Positions 33,070 through 41,604 of a DNA stretch of 50,007 nt are shown in pieces (within the stretch, counting starts at the first letter, position 1; each line of letters begins with the position of its first letter). Below the pieces are notes generated by a model that was given only the letters and a program-made list of their open reading frames with translations, was not told the DNA's origin and did no database searches. Source of the stretch: an uncultured Polaribacter sp. (GTDB lineage: Bacteria > Bacteroidota > Bacteroidia > Flavobacteriales > Flavobacteriaceae); the NCBI RefSeq assembly GCF_947495205.1, contig NZ_CANLXV010000016.1, forward strand, positions 1 to 50,007, written 5' to 3'. Position numbers and translations under genes: made by a program.

Positions 33070-34362
33070 ATGAAAAAAACAATATATAGTTTGCTATTTT
33101 TCTTCTTAATAGGAAATATTTTAGCACAACAAACGCCAGCAGACAAACAAAATATGCCTTTTTCTATTGAAGGTGCAACCGCACATTTAGGAAACGGAGA
33201 AGTAATAGAAAATGCATTAATTATGTTTAACAAAGGTAAAATTACTTTTGTTGGGTCTGCAATGGCAAAAATTGCAAGAGTTGGAAACGTAATTAATGCA
33301 ACAGGAAAACATATTTATCCTGGTTTTATAGCTGCTAATGCCACTTTAGGTTTAGTTGAAATTGATGCTGTAAAAGCAAGTGATGATGAAGATGAAATTG
33401 GCGCAATGAATCCGCATATTAGAAGTATTATTGCTTATAATGCAGAAAGTAAAGTGGTAGAATCTATGCGTCCAAACGGTGTGTTAATGGCACAAATTAC
33501 GCCAAGAGGTGGTGTTATTTCTGGCACATCTTCTGTTGTCCAATTAGATGCTTGGAATTGGGAAGACGCTGCAATAAAAACAGATGACGGTATTCACATA
33601 AATTGGCCAAGTAGTTTTACACGTGGTAGATGGTGGTTGGGCGAAGATCCTGCTTTAAAACCAGATACAAAATACAGCGAAAGAACAACACAATTAAAAA
33701 TGTATTTTGAAAACGCAAAGCTATATTTGGCAGGTAAAAAAGAAAAAACACATTTACCTTATGAAGCAACAGCAGGTTTATTTAATAATTCTAAAAGATT
33801 TTATATTCATGCAGATGGTCAAAAAGAAATTACAGACGCTGTAAAAATGGCTAAAACACTAGGCATAGCAAAAATTACAATTGTTGGTGGTGAAGGTGCT
33901 GATAAAATAGCCGATTTTTTAGTGAGTAAAAATGTTTCTGTAATTTTAAACAGACCACACAGAAATCCAGATAGTGAAGATGATGCTTATGATGTTACAT
34001 ACACAATTGCAAAAACTTTAACGGATAAAGGTGTTCTTGTTAGTATTGGTATGGAAGGCCAAATGGAACGTATGAATACTAGAAATATTCCTTTTTATGC
34101 TGGTACATTTGCAGCACATGGTTTGGCAAAAGAAGAAGCTGTAAAACTAATCACTTTAAATGCTGCTAAAATTTTAGGAATAGACGCATTTACAGGCTCT
34201 TTAGAAGTTGGTAAAGATGCTACTTTATTTATTTCTGAAGGAGATGCTTTAGAAATGAGAGGAAACAGACTTACAGCAGCCTTTATACAAGGTAGAAAAA
34301 TTAGCTTAGAAACACACCAAACAAAACTTTGGAAACGTTATGCAAAAAAGTACAAATCTTAA
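33070..34362 (+). CDS. Exported amidohydrolase-like protein, probably non-catalytic
   Basis: 430 residues with signal peptide (MKKTIYSLLFFFLIGNILAQ). Homologous to the N-terminal half of the preceding protein. It keeps the beginning and end of the amidohydrolase barrel (IYPGFIAANATLGLVEID; ILGIDAFTGSLEVGKDATLF) but the HxH ligand position reads ANATLG, so the usual dinuclear metal site is missing. It may be a partner or scaffold of the first protein. Ends the operon, followed by a strong hairpin at 34391. Confidence 0.86.
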   Translation: MKKTIYSLLFFFLIGNILAQQTPADKQNMPFSIEGATAHLGNGEVIENALIMFNKGKITFVGSAMAKIARVGNVINATGKHIYPGFIAANATLGLVEIDAVKASDDEDEIGAMNPHIRSIIAYNAESKVVESMRPNGVLMAQITPRGGVISGTSSVVQLDAWNWEDAAIKTDDGIHINWPSSFTRGRWWLGEDPALKPDTKYSERTTQLKMYFENAKLYLAGKKEKTHLPYEATAGLFNNSKRFYIHADGQKEITDAVKMAKTLGIAKITIVGGEGADKIADFLVSKNVSVILNRPHRNPDSEDDAYDVTYTIAKTLTDKGVLVSIGMEGQMERMNTRNIPFYAGTFAAHGLAKEEAVKLITLNAAKILGIDAFTGSLEVGKDATLFISEGDALEMRGNRLTAAFIQGRKISLETHQTKLWKRYAKKYKS

Positions 34363-34390
34363 ATAAATACAATTTATAGTTAAAATAACA

Positions 34391-34417
34391 AAAAGGCTCG
34401 CAAATTGCGAGCCTTTT
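34391..34417. terminator. Intrinsic terminator after the amidohydrolase operon
   Basis: Perfect 27-base palindrome, arms AAAAGGCTCGCAA / TTGCGAGCCTTTT with one central A; GC-rich stem with A and T tracts on either side. Confidence 0.9.
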
Positions 34418-34555
34418 CTCTTCAAAAACAATTAATTGTAATAAAGATCAACTTTAACTTTCCTTTTTCTCAGCAATACAATTCAAATAATTAGTGAGTT
34501 GAAAACCTATTCCTTATTACTATTACAAATATTCGTTAAAATGTAATTATAAACA

Positions 34556-34578
34556 ATACCTACAAATAGGTATATTTG
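34556..34578 (+). promoter_or_regulatory. Hairpin and -10 element immediately before the methyltransferase gene
   Basis: Inverted repeat ATACCTA / TAGGTAT (34556-34573) with a 4-base loop overlaps TATATTTG (34571-34578), a full TAnnTTTG match. The expected transcription start is at about 34585, on the ATG at 34584, so the mRNA would be leaderless or nearly so if this promoter is used. Confidence 0.4.
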
Positions 34579-34583
34579 TAATA

Positions 34584-35375
34584 ATGAAAGAAATTACAAG
34601 TATTCACAATACGTATATTAAAGAGTTGCTAAAACTTCAAGAAAAAGCTAGAGAACGTAAAAAGAAAGGTTTTTTTCTAATTGAAGGAAAAAGAGAAATT
34701 TCTTTGGCAATACAATCAAATTATACATTTGATACCGTTCTATTTGTATCAGATTTAATTTCTGAACAAGATATTTTAACGCTTTTTAATGAAAATGTAA
34801 ACCGAATTGTAATTTCTAAAGAGGTATATCAAAAATTAGCGTATAGATCTTCAACAGAAGGTATAATAGCAGTTACCAAATCAAAAGATTTTAGTTTAAA
34901 AAACATAAGTCTCAACAATAAAAACCCTCTTATTATAGTAGCAGAAAGTCTGGAGAAACCAGGAAATATTGGAGCATTACTTAGAACTGCAGATGCCGCA
35001 AATGTAGATGCTGTACTTATAGCAAATCCTAAAAGTGATTTGTATAACACAAATATTATTCGTTCTAGCGTGGGTTGTGTATTTACCAATCAAATAGGTG
35101 TTGGAACTTCTGAAGAAATTATTGCTTTTTTAGAAAAAAATAAGGTAAATATTTTTGCCACAACTTTACAAAATTCTAACGAATATTGTAAAGAAGATTA
35201 CACTGTAGCAACTGCAATTGTTGTTGGTACAGAAGCTACGGGTTTAAGTGATGTCTTTAGAGAAAAAGCCACACAAAACATCAACATTCCCATGCAAGGT
35301 AAAATAGATTCTATGAATGTTTCTGTGGCAACGGCTATTGTGGTTTTTGAGGCCAAAAGACAACGTGGTTTTTAA
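34584..35375 (+). CDS. TrmH/SpoU-family RNA 2'-O-methyltransferase
   Basis: 263 residues. N-terminal substrate-binding domain (about 1-100, [17 protein letters not shown]), then the SPOUT knot with its three motifs: [17 protein letters not shown] (motif 1 with the catalytic Arg), [13 protein letters not shown] (motif 2) and [18 protein letters not shown] (motif 3). It would transfer methyl from S-adenosylmethionine to a ribose 2'-OH in rRNA or tRNA. The exact target cannot be read from the sequence. Followed after 20 bases by the glucokinase-like gene. Confidence 0.93.
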   Translation: MKEITSIHNTYIKELLKLQEKARERKKKGFFLIEGKREISLAIQSNYTFDTVLFVSDLISEQDILTLFNENVNRIVISKEVYQKLAYRSSTEGIIAVTKSKDFSLKNISLNNKNPLIIVAESLEKPGNIGALLRTADAANVDAVLIANPKSDLYNTNIIRSSVGCVFTNQIGVGTSEEIIAFLEKNKVNIFATTLQNSNEYCKEDYTVATAIVVGTEATGLSDVFREKATQNINIPMQGKIDSMNVSVATAIVVFEAKRQRGF

Positions 35376-35395
35376 TTAATAAAAAATATATTTTA

Positions 35396-36139
35396 ATGAA
35401 AATGTTAGGAATTGATATTGGTGGCACAGGAATTAAAGGAGCCATTGTAGATACAAAAACAGGAAATTTATTATCTGAAAGATTTAGAATTCCAACACCA
35501 AAACCAGCTACTCCAGAGGCTGTTGCTGGCGTTGTAAAAGAAATGATTAAACATTTCGATTGGAAAAAAGAAGTAGGTTGTAGTTTTCCAACAACGATAG
35601 TTGATGGAAAGTGCATTCACACAGGAAATTTAAGTGAAAAATGGCTGAATATAAATGTAGAAAAGTTATTTAAAAAAGAATGTAAACGCTCTTTTTATAT
35701 CAGTAATGATGCAGATTTGGCGGGTTTAGCAGAAGTAAATTTAGGCGCAGCAAAAAAAGAGAAAGGAGTTGTAATTGTTATTACCATTGGCACAGGAATT
35801 GGCTCTGGACTTTTTTATGACAGAAAATTAATTCCGAATTTAGAAGTGGGTAAAATGTTACACCAAAATGGTAATATTATAGAATTATATACTGCCGATT
35901 CTGTTCGAAAAAAAGAAAACTTAAAGTTAGACGATTGGGCAAAAAGATTTGATGAATTATTGGAATATATTAGAATTGTATACACTCCAAGTTTAGTAGT
36001 TTTAGGTGGCGGAATTAGTAAAAAGTTCAATAACTTTAAAGAACACTTAACTACAGATGTAAAAGTAAAAGTTGCCGAATTTAAAAATAATGCAGGTATT
36101 ATTGGTGCAGCTCTTTATGCTCGTAAAATGAGTAAATAA
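35396..36139 (+). CDS. ppgK: ROK-family kinase, polyphosphate glucokinase-like
   Basis: 247 residues. ROK/hexokinase fold: phosphate loop 1 [16 protein letters not shown], the catalytic Asp in [14 protein letters not shown], adenosine motif [12 protein letters not shown], and C-terminal [13 protein letters not shown]. The short length and lack of the ROK zinc-binding CxCG motif match the polyphosphate/ATP glucokinase branch (PpgK). It would phosphorylate glucose with polyphosphate or ATP. Second gene of a possible run with the methyltransferase and the Ste24-like protease. Confidence 0.85.
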   Translation: MKMLGIDIGGTGIKGAIVDTKTGNLLSERFRIPTPKPATPEAVAGVVKEMIKHFDWKKEVGCSFPTTIVDGKCIHTGNLSEKWLNINVEKLFKKECKRSFYISNDADLAGLAEVNLGAAKKEKGVVIVITIGTGIGSGLFYDRKLIPNLEVGKMLHQNGNIIELYTADSVRKKENLKLDDWAKRFDELLEYIRIVYTPSLVVLGGGISKKFNNFKEHLTTDVKVKVAEFKNNAGIIGAALYARKMSK

Positions 36140-36150
36140 AAATAAATATC

Positions 36151-37383
36151 ATGACCGCTAACAATTTGTTTTTCTTATTAATTACCATATTGGTTATCAG
36201 TTTTATTTTTGATAAAATTATCAATGCATTAAATGCAACAAGATTTAATCAAGATATACCAAAAGAATTAAAGGATGTGTATGATGCTGAAGAATACCAA
36301 AAGTCGCAACAATATAAAAAAGCTAATGCGCAATTTGCCAACATTACCAGCACATTTTCATTTATTTTAACAGTAGCTTTTTTTTTGTTAGATGGTTTTA
36401 AATATGTAGATAATTTCGCACGCAATTTTACCAACAATCCTATTTTAGTTGCACTGCTGTTTTTTGGTATAATTATGCTTGGTTCAGACGTTTTAACCAC
36501 GCCTCTCTCCTACTACAAAACATTTGTTATAGAAGAAAAATTTGGTTTCAACAAAAGCACGAAAAAAATATTTTGGCTAGATAAAATTAAAGGTTGGTTA
36601 ATGAGTATTGTTTTAGGTGGTACTATTTTATCGCTAATAATTTGGTTTTATCAATTTACCGGCGCTAATTTCTGGTTATATGCATGGCTTTTAGTTACTG
36701 TTTTTACGTTATTTATGAATCTGTTTTACGCCAAGTTAATTGTGCCAATTTTTAACAAACAAAAACCTTTAGATAATGGCGAATTAAAAACAGCCATAGA
36801 AAAATATGCCTCTAAAGTTGGTTTTAAACTAAATAATATTTTTGTAATTGATGGTTCTAAAAGATCTACAAAAGCAAACGCATATTTTTCTGGTTTTGGC
36901 AGTCAAAAAAGAGTTACACTTTTTGATACTTTAATTAATGATTTAGAAACAGACGAAATTGTTGCTGTTTTAGCACATGAAGTTGGGCATTATAAAAGAA
37001 ACCATATCATTTTTAATTTAATTGCTTCCATTTTACTCACGGGTTTTACCTTATTTATTTTGTCGTTATTTATAAATTCCCCTTTACTTTCTAATGCTTT
37101 AGGTGTTCATATTCCTAGTTTTCATATTGGCTTAATAGCTTTTGGGATCTTATATTCTCCAATTTCAGAGATTACAGGTTTATTTATGAACTATATTTCT
37201 CGAAAATTTGAATATCAAGCAGATGATTTTGCCAAAGAAACCTTCGCTTCTAAACCACTAATTACCTCACTTAAGAAGTTATCTAAAAACAGTTTAAGTA
37301 ATTTAACACCACATCCAGCTTATGCTTTTATGCACTATTCACATCCAACTTTGTTGGAAAGAGTAAAAAATTTAGAACGCTAA
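36151..37383 (+). CDS. M48-family membrane metalloprotease (Ste24/CAAX prenyl protease-like)
   Basis: 410 residues with several membrane helices (N-terminus, about 65-85, 90-115, 145-170, 175-200, 290-310, 325-345). Zinc protease site: VLAHEVGHYKRNH (HExxH), with the third ligand Glu in KFEYQADDFAKE. In eukaryotes the family cuts CAAX proteins; bacterial members are thought to act in membrane protein quality control. Starts 11 bases after ppgK. Confidence 0.92.
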   Translation: MTANNLFFLLITILVISFIFDKIINALNATRFNQDIPKELKDVYDAEEYQKSQQYKKANAQFANITSTFSFILTVAFFLLDGFKYVDNFARNFTNNPILVALLFFGIIMLGSDVLTTPLSYYKTFVIEEKFGFNKSTKKIFWLDKIKGWLMSIVLGGTILSLIIWFYQFTGANFWLYAWLLVTVFTLFMNLFYAKLIVPIFNKQKPLDNGELKTAIEKYASKVGFKLNNIFVIDGSKRSTKANAYFSGFGSQKRVTLFDTLINDLETDEIVAVLAHEVGHYKRNHIIFNLIASILLTGFTLFILSLFINSPLLSNALGVHIPSFHIGLIAFGILYSPISEITGLFMNYISRKFEYQADDFAKETFASKPLITSLKKLSKNSLSNLTPHPAYAFMHYSHPTLLERVKNLER

Positions 37384-37453
37384 TTAGTTGTTTATTTATT
37401 TAGTTATACCTATTTTCACTTAAGATTACAAACTACTAAAGCTTAGGTAATTT

Positions 37454-39676
37454 ATGGCGTATACGGCAACCATAGAAGAAGAAAATAAAGAAATAGCAAA
37501 CAGGTATAAAGACCTGCTAAAAGGTACGTATAAAGTATTATCTGAAGAAGATAAAAAACTAATACGGAAAGCTTTTGAAATTGCTGTAGATGGCCATTCC
37601 AAACAACGCAGAAAAACTGGTGAACCTTATATTTTTCATCCTATTGCAGTAGCTAAAATTGTAGCTATGGAAGTTGGTTTGGGTGCCACATCTATTGCTG
37701 CTGCGCTTTTACATGATGTTGTAGAAGATACAGAGTATACTTTAGATGATATGGAGCAATTGTTTGGACAAACCATTGCAAGAATTGTAAATGGATTAAC
37801 CAAAATATCTCGTTTAAACAAAGAACAAGACGCCTCTATACAAGCAGAAAATTTTAGAAAAATGCTACTTACATTAAATGATGATGTAAGAGTTATTTTA
37901 ATAAAAATTGCAGACAGGTTGCACAATATGCAAACTATGGATGCAATGCCAGCGCATAAACAAGTAAAAATTGCATCTGAAACTTTATACATTTATGCAC
38001 CACTAGCCCACAGACTAGGTTTGTATAATATAAAAACAGAATTAGAAGATTTAGGTTTAAAATATACAGAGCCAGATGTTTTTAAATCCATAGTTCAAAA
38101 AATAAAAGAAAGTAAAGAAGAACAACAAAATTACTTAGAAACATTTTCTAAAACATTACAAGAAGGTTTAGATCAAGAAAATTTTAAATACGAAATTAAA
38201 GGTCGTTTTAAATCCATTTATTCGATTCGAAAAAAAATGCGAAATCAAAATGTAACCTTTGAAGAAGTTTACGATAAATACGCAATTAGAATCATTTATA
38301 AACCATCTTCTCGTGATGATAAATTTGATGCTTGGAAAATATACACCATTGTAACAGACTTTTTTAAACCCAATCCTACACGTTTAAGAGATTGGATTTC
38401 TCAACCAAAATCTACGGGTTATGAAGCTTTACATATTACCGTAGTTGGGCCAGATGCTAAATGGGTAGAAGTGCAAATTCGTTCTGAAAGAATGAATGAA
38501 ATTGCAGAAAAAGGATATGCTGCACATTTTAAATACAAACAAGGAAACACCAACGAAAGTGGTTTAGAATTGTGGTTAAATAAATTAAAAGAATCTTTAG
38601 AAAACCAAAGTCTTAATGCTGTAAACTTTGTAGAAGAATTTAAATTAAACCTTTACTCCAAAGAAATTTATGTTTTTACACCTAAAGGCGATTTAAAATC
38701 GTTACCTAAAGATGCATCTGCATTAGATTTTGCCTTTGCCATTCATACAGATGTAGGTTTAAAATGCAGAGGCGCAAAAGTAAACGGGAAACTAGTACCA
38801 CTTAGTTTTATTTTAAAAAGTGGCGACCAAATAGAAGTAATAACATCTAGCAACAACAAACCCAACGCTAGATGGCTAGATTTTGTAATTACAGCAAGAG
38901 CAAAAACAAAAATTAGAGCAGCACTTAAAGAAGAAGAAAAAGAAATTGCAGAAGAAGGTAAGGCTATTTTAAAAAGAAAACTACGCCATTTAAAAATACC
39001 TTTTAGTGAAAAAACAATAAATGAATTGGTTGTGTTTTTTCAATTGAAAACAAGTTTCGATTTATTTTACAGAATTGGTAATGGAGCCATAGATAATACA
39101 CAATTAAAGGCTTTTGTTACACAAAGAAGCAGCACTATTATTAATTTCTTTAAAACAAAGTTAAAAAGATCACCTACTGCAAATAAAGATCTTATAGATA
39201 ATGAAGAAGTAACCCATAAATACGACGCTTTAGTTTTTGGAAAAGATGAAGAAAAATTAAACTATACACTCTCTAAATGTTGCAACCCTATTGCTGGAGA
39301 TAAAGTTTTTGGTTTTTTAACCATTACTGATGGTTTAAAAATTCACAAGAAAAATTGCCCAAATGCAATTTCTTTACAATCTAACTATGCTTATAGAATA
39401 ATGCCTGCAAAATGGATAGATTCTACAAAACAAGATTTTAAAGCAATTTTACATTTAAGTGGTGTAGATAATAAAGGAATAGTAAACAACGTTACAAAAG
39501 TAATATCTAACAATATGGATATTTTTATTAACAGTATAAATATCTCTGGAAACGAAGGTGTTTTTGATGGTAAAATTAGCCTAAGCGTTAAGAATAGCAC
39601 ACAATTATCTAAAATGATAAAAAGCTTACAAAAAATAGAAGGCATTAAAAAAGTAGAACGTGTTAATACTTTATAA
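37454..39676 (+). CDS. Bifunctional (p)ppGpp synthetase/hydrolase (RelA/SpoT family)
   Basis: 740 residues. Order: HD hydrolase (about 50-200) with HPIAVAKIVA and the metal motif LLHDVVEDTEYT intact; synthetase (about 240-350) with GRFKSIYSIRKKM, YDKYAIRII and EKGYAAHFKYK; TGS (about 395-460, IYVFTPKGDLKSLPKDA); and a C-terminal ACT domain (about 665-740). Both catalytic halves look intact, so the protein can make and degrade the stringent-response alarmone. Usually the only long RSH in this family of bacteria. Confidence 0.96.
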   Translation: MAYTATIEEENKEIANRYKDLLKGTYKVLSEEDKKLIRKAFEIAVDGHSKQRRKTGEPYIFHPIAVAKIVAMEVGLGATSIAAALLHDVVEDTEYTLDDMEQLFGQTIARIVNGLTKISRLNKEQDASIQAENFRKMLLTLNDDVRVILIKIADRLHNMQTMDAMPAHKQVKIASETLYIYAPLAHRLGLYNIKTELEDLGLKYTEPDVFKSIVQKIKESKEEQQNYLETFSKTLQEGLDQENFKYEIKGRFKSIYSIRKKMRNQNVTFEEVYDKYAIRIIYKPSSRDDKFDAWKIYTIVTDFFKPNPTRLRDWISQPKSTGYEALHITVVGPDAKWVEVQIRSERMNEIAEKGYAAHFKYKQGNTNESGLELWLNKLKESLENQSLNAVNFVEEFKLNLYSKEIYVFTPKGDLKSLPKDASALDFAFAIHTDVGLKCRGAKVNGKLVPLSFILKSGDQIEVITSSNNKPNARWLDFVITARAKTKIRAALKEEEKEIAEEGKAILKRKLRHLKIPFSEKTINELVVFFQLKTSFDLFYRIGNGAIDNTQLKAFVTQRSSTIINFFKTKLKRSPTANKDLIDNEEVTHKYDALVFGKDEEKLNYTLSKCCNPIAGDKVFGFLTITDGLKIHKKNCPNAISLQSNYAYRIMPAKWIDSTKQDFKAILHLSGVDNKGIVNNVTKVISNNMDIFINSINISGNEGVFDGKISLSVKNSTQLSKMIKSLQKIEGIKKVERVNTL

Positions 39677-39748
39677 ATATCCTTTTTAAAAAAAGAGTGT
39701 ATATTCAGAAATAACTGTAAATTTGTCATTTAGAAAAATTTTAAGATA

Positions 39749-40195
39749 ATGAGTAGTTCTCTTGAAAACCAAGAAGTAGTAAAAAACGTTTTTACAACGT
39801 ATTTAGAGGAAAATAAGCATAGAAAAACGCCTGAGCGTTATGCTATTTTGCAAGAAATTTATAGTGCAGATGAACATTTTGATATAGAATCTCTTTATAT
39901 AAAAATGAAAAATAAAAACTATAGAGTAAGTAGAGCAACCCTTTACAACACTATAGAAATACTCTTAAATTGCGGTTTGGTTAGAAAACATCAATTTGAT
40001 GGACAATCAATGGCACGCTATGAAAAAAGTTATTTTGATAAAAATCACGATCATGTAATTTTTACAGATTCTGGAGATGTAAAAGAATTTTGCGACCCTA
40101 GAATACAAACCATAAAAAAAACTATAGAAGATATTTTTGATATCGATATTCATAATCATTCACTTTATTTTTACGGTACTAAAAAGAAAAAATAA
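39749..40195 (+). CDS. Fur-family transcriptional regulator
   Basis: 148 residues. Winged-helix domain from about 20-95 ([34 protein letters not shown]) followed by the dimerisation domain with [18 protein letters not shown] and [13 protein letters not shown]. The structural CxxC zinc sites of Fur/Zur are absent (only one cysteine), as in several flavobacterial homologues. It should sense Fe2+, Mn2+, Zn2+ or peroxide through His/Asp/Glu ligands, but the metal cannot be assigned. Lies between the (p)ppGpp enzyme and purA with 69-72 base gaps. Confidence 0.9.
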   Translation: MSSSLENQEVVKNVFTTYLEENKHRKTPERYAILQEIYSADEHFDIESLYIKMKNKNYRVSRATLYNTIEILLNCGLVRKHQFDGQSMARYEKSYFDKNHDHVIFTDSGDVKEFCDPRIQTIKKTIEDIFDIDIHNHSLYFYGTKKKK

Positions 40196-40264
40196 ACTGT
40201 TATTTACAGCTTATTCATTTACAATTTAATAATTACACAAACAACACACAATTACACAACAAAA

Positions 40265-41536
40265 ATGGCAGTAGATTTATTACTCGGATTGCAATGGGGA
40301 GATGAAGGAAAAGGAAAAATAGTAGACGTATTAACTAAAAATTACGATATTATTGCTCGTTTTCAAGGCGGACCAAATGCAGGTCACACTTTAATTTTTG
40401 ACGGAACAAAACATGTATTACATACTATTCCTTCAGGAATTTTTCATAAAACAGCATTAAATGTTGTTGGTAATGGTGTGGTTATAGACCCAGTTATCTT
40501 TAAAAAGGAATTAGAAAATTTAGACAAGCATAATATAGATTATACTACTAAATTATTAATTTCTAGAAAAGCACACTTAATATTACCAACACACAGATTA
40601 TTAGATGCAGCATCAGAAACTTCTAAAGGAAAAGCTAAAATTGGCTCTACTTTAAAAGGAATTGGACCAACTTATATGGATAAGACTGGAAGAAATGGAA
40701 TGCGTGTTGGAGATTTAGAACTAGAAAACTGGAAAGAAAAATACGATACTTTAACAGATAAGCATATTAAAATGTTAGAGTTTTTTGATGTAAAAATAGA
40801 TTACAATCTTGCAGAACTAGAAGCAGAATTTAAAAAAGGAATTGATAAATTAAAAACATTACAATTTATTGATAGTGAAGAGTTTTTAAATAAGGCTATA
40901 AAAGATAAAAAAACAATTTTAGCAGAAGGCGCACAAGGTTCTTTATTAGATATAGATTTTGGTACTTATCCTTTTGTTACATCGTCTAACACAACTGCTG
41001 CAGGTGCTTGTACAGGTTTAGGTGTAGCTCCAAACAGAATTGGTGAAGTTTTTGGGATTTTTAAAGCCTATACAACCAGAGTTGGTTCTGGCCCATTCCC
41101 TACTGAGTTATTTGATAAAGATGGTGAAGATATGGCTAGAATTGGACATGAATTTGGAGCAACTACAGGAAGACCAAGACGTTGTGGTTGGTTAGATTTA
41201 GTTGCATTAAAATATGCTGTAGATGTAAACGGTGTTACCCAATTAATGATGATGAAAGGTGATGTACTTTCTGGATTTGATACTTTAAAGGTTTGTACTT
41301 CTTATAATTATAAAGGTGAAGAAATTTCTCATTTACCCTATAACATAGAACCAGAAAATGTTTCTGTAAACTATTCTGAATTTAAAGGATGGGAAGATGA
41401 TTTAACAAAAATGACTTCTGCGGAAGAATTGCCACAAAATTTATTAGATTATGTAGCATTTATAGAAAAAGAAACAGGTGTTCCTGTAAAAATAGTCTCT
41501 GTTGGTCCAGATAGAAAGCAAACTATTGTAAGATAA
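40265..41536 (+). CDS. purA: Adenylosuccinate synthase
   Basis: Converts IMP, aspartate and GTP to adenylosuccinate, the first committed step to AMP. 423 residues, full length. Motifs: QWGDEGKGKIVD (GTP loop with catalytic Asp), GGPNAGHT, GIGPTYMDKTGRNGMRVGDL, and TTTGRPRRCGWLDLV. Cytoplasmic. Ends at a strong bidirectional terminator. Confidence 0.98.
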   Translation: MAVDLLLGLQWGDEGKGKIVDVLTKNYDIIARFQGGPNAGHTLIFDGTKHVLHTIPSGIFHKTALNVVGNGVVIDPVIFKKELENLDKHNIDYTTKLLISRKAHLILPTHRLLDAASETSKGKAKIGSTLKGIGPTYMDKTGRNGMRVGDLELENWKEKYDTLTDKHIKMLEFFDVKIDYNLAELEAEFKKGIDKLKTLQFIDSEEFLNKAIKDKKTILAEGAQGSLLDIDFGTYPFVTSSNTTAAGACTGLGVAPNRIGEVFGIFKAYTTRVGSGPFPTELFDKDGEDMARIGHEFGATTGRPRRCGWLDLVALKYAVDVNGVTQLMMMKGDVLSGFDTLKVCTSYNYKGEEISHLPYNIEPENVSVNYSEFKGWEDDLTKMTSAEELPQNLLDYVAFIEKETGVPVKIVSVGPDRKQTIVR

Positions 41537-41553
41537 TTTTAATCTTAAATTTT

Positions 41554-41595
41554 ATACAAAAAGCATCTTTTATTTTTAAAAGATGCTTTTTGTAT
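41554..41595. terminator. Bidirectional terminator between purA and the 598-residue protein gene
   Basis: 19-base perfect stem, ATACAAAAAGCATCTTTTA / TAAAAGATGCTTTTTGTAT, with a TTTT loop, between two converging genes. Confidence 0.95.
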
Positions 41596-41604
41596 AGTGA
41601 AACA

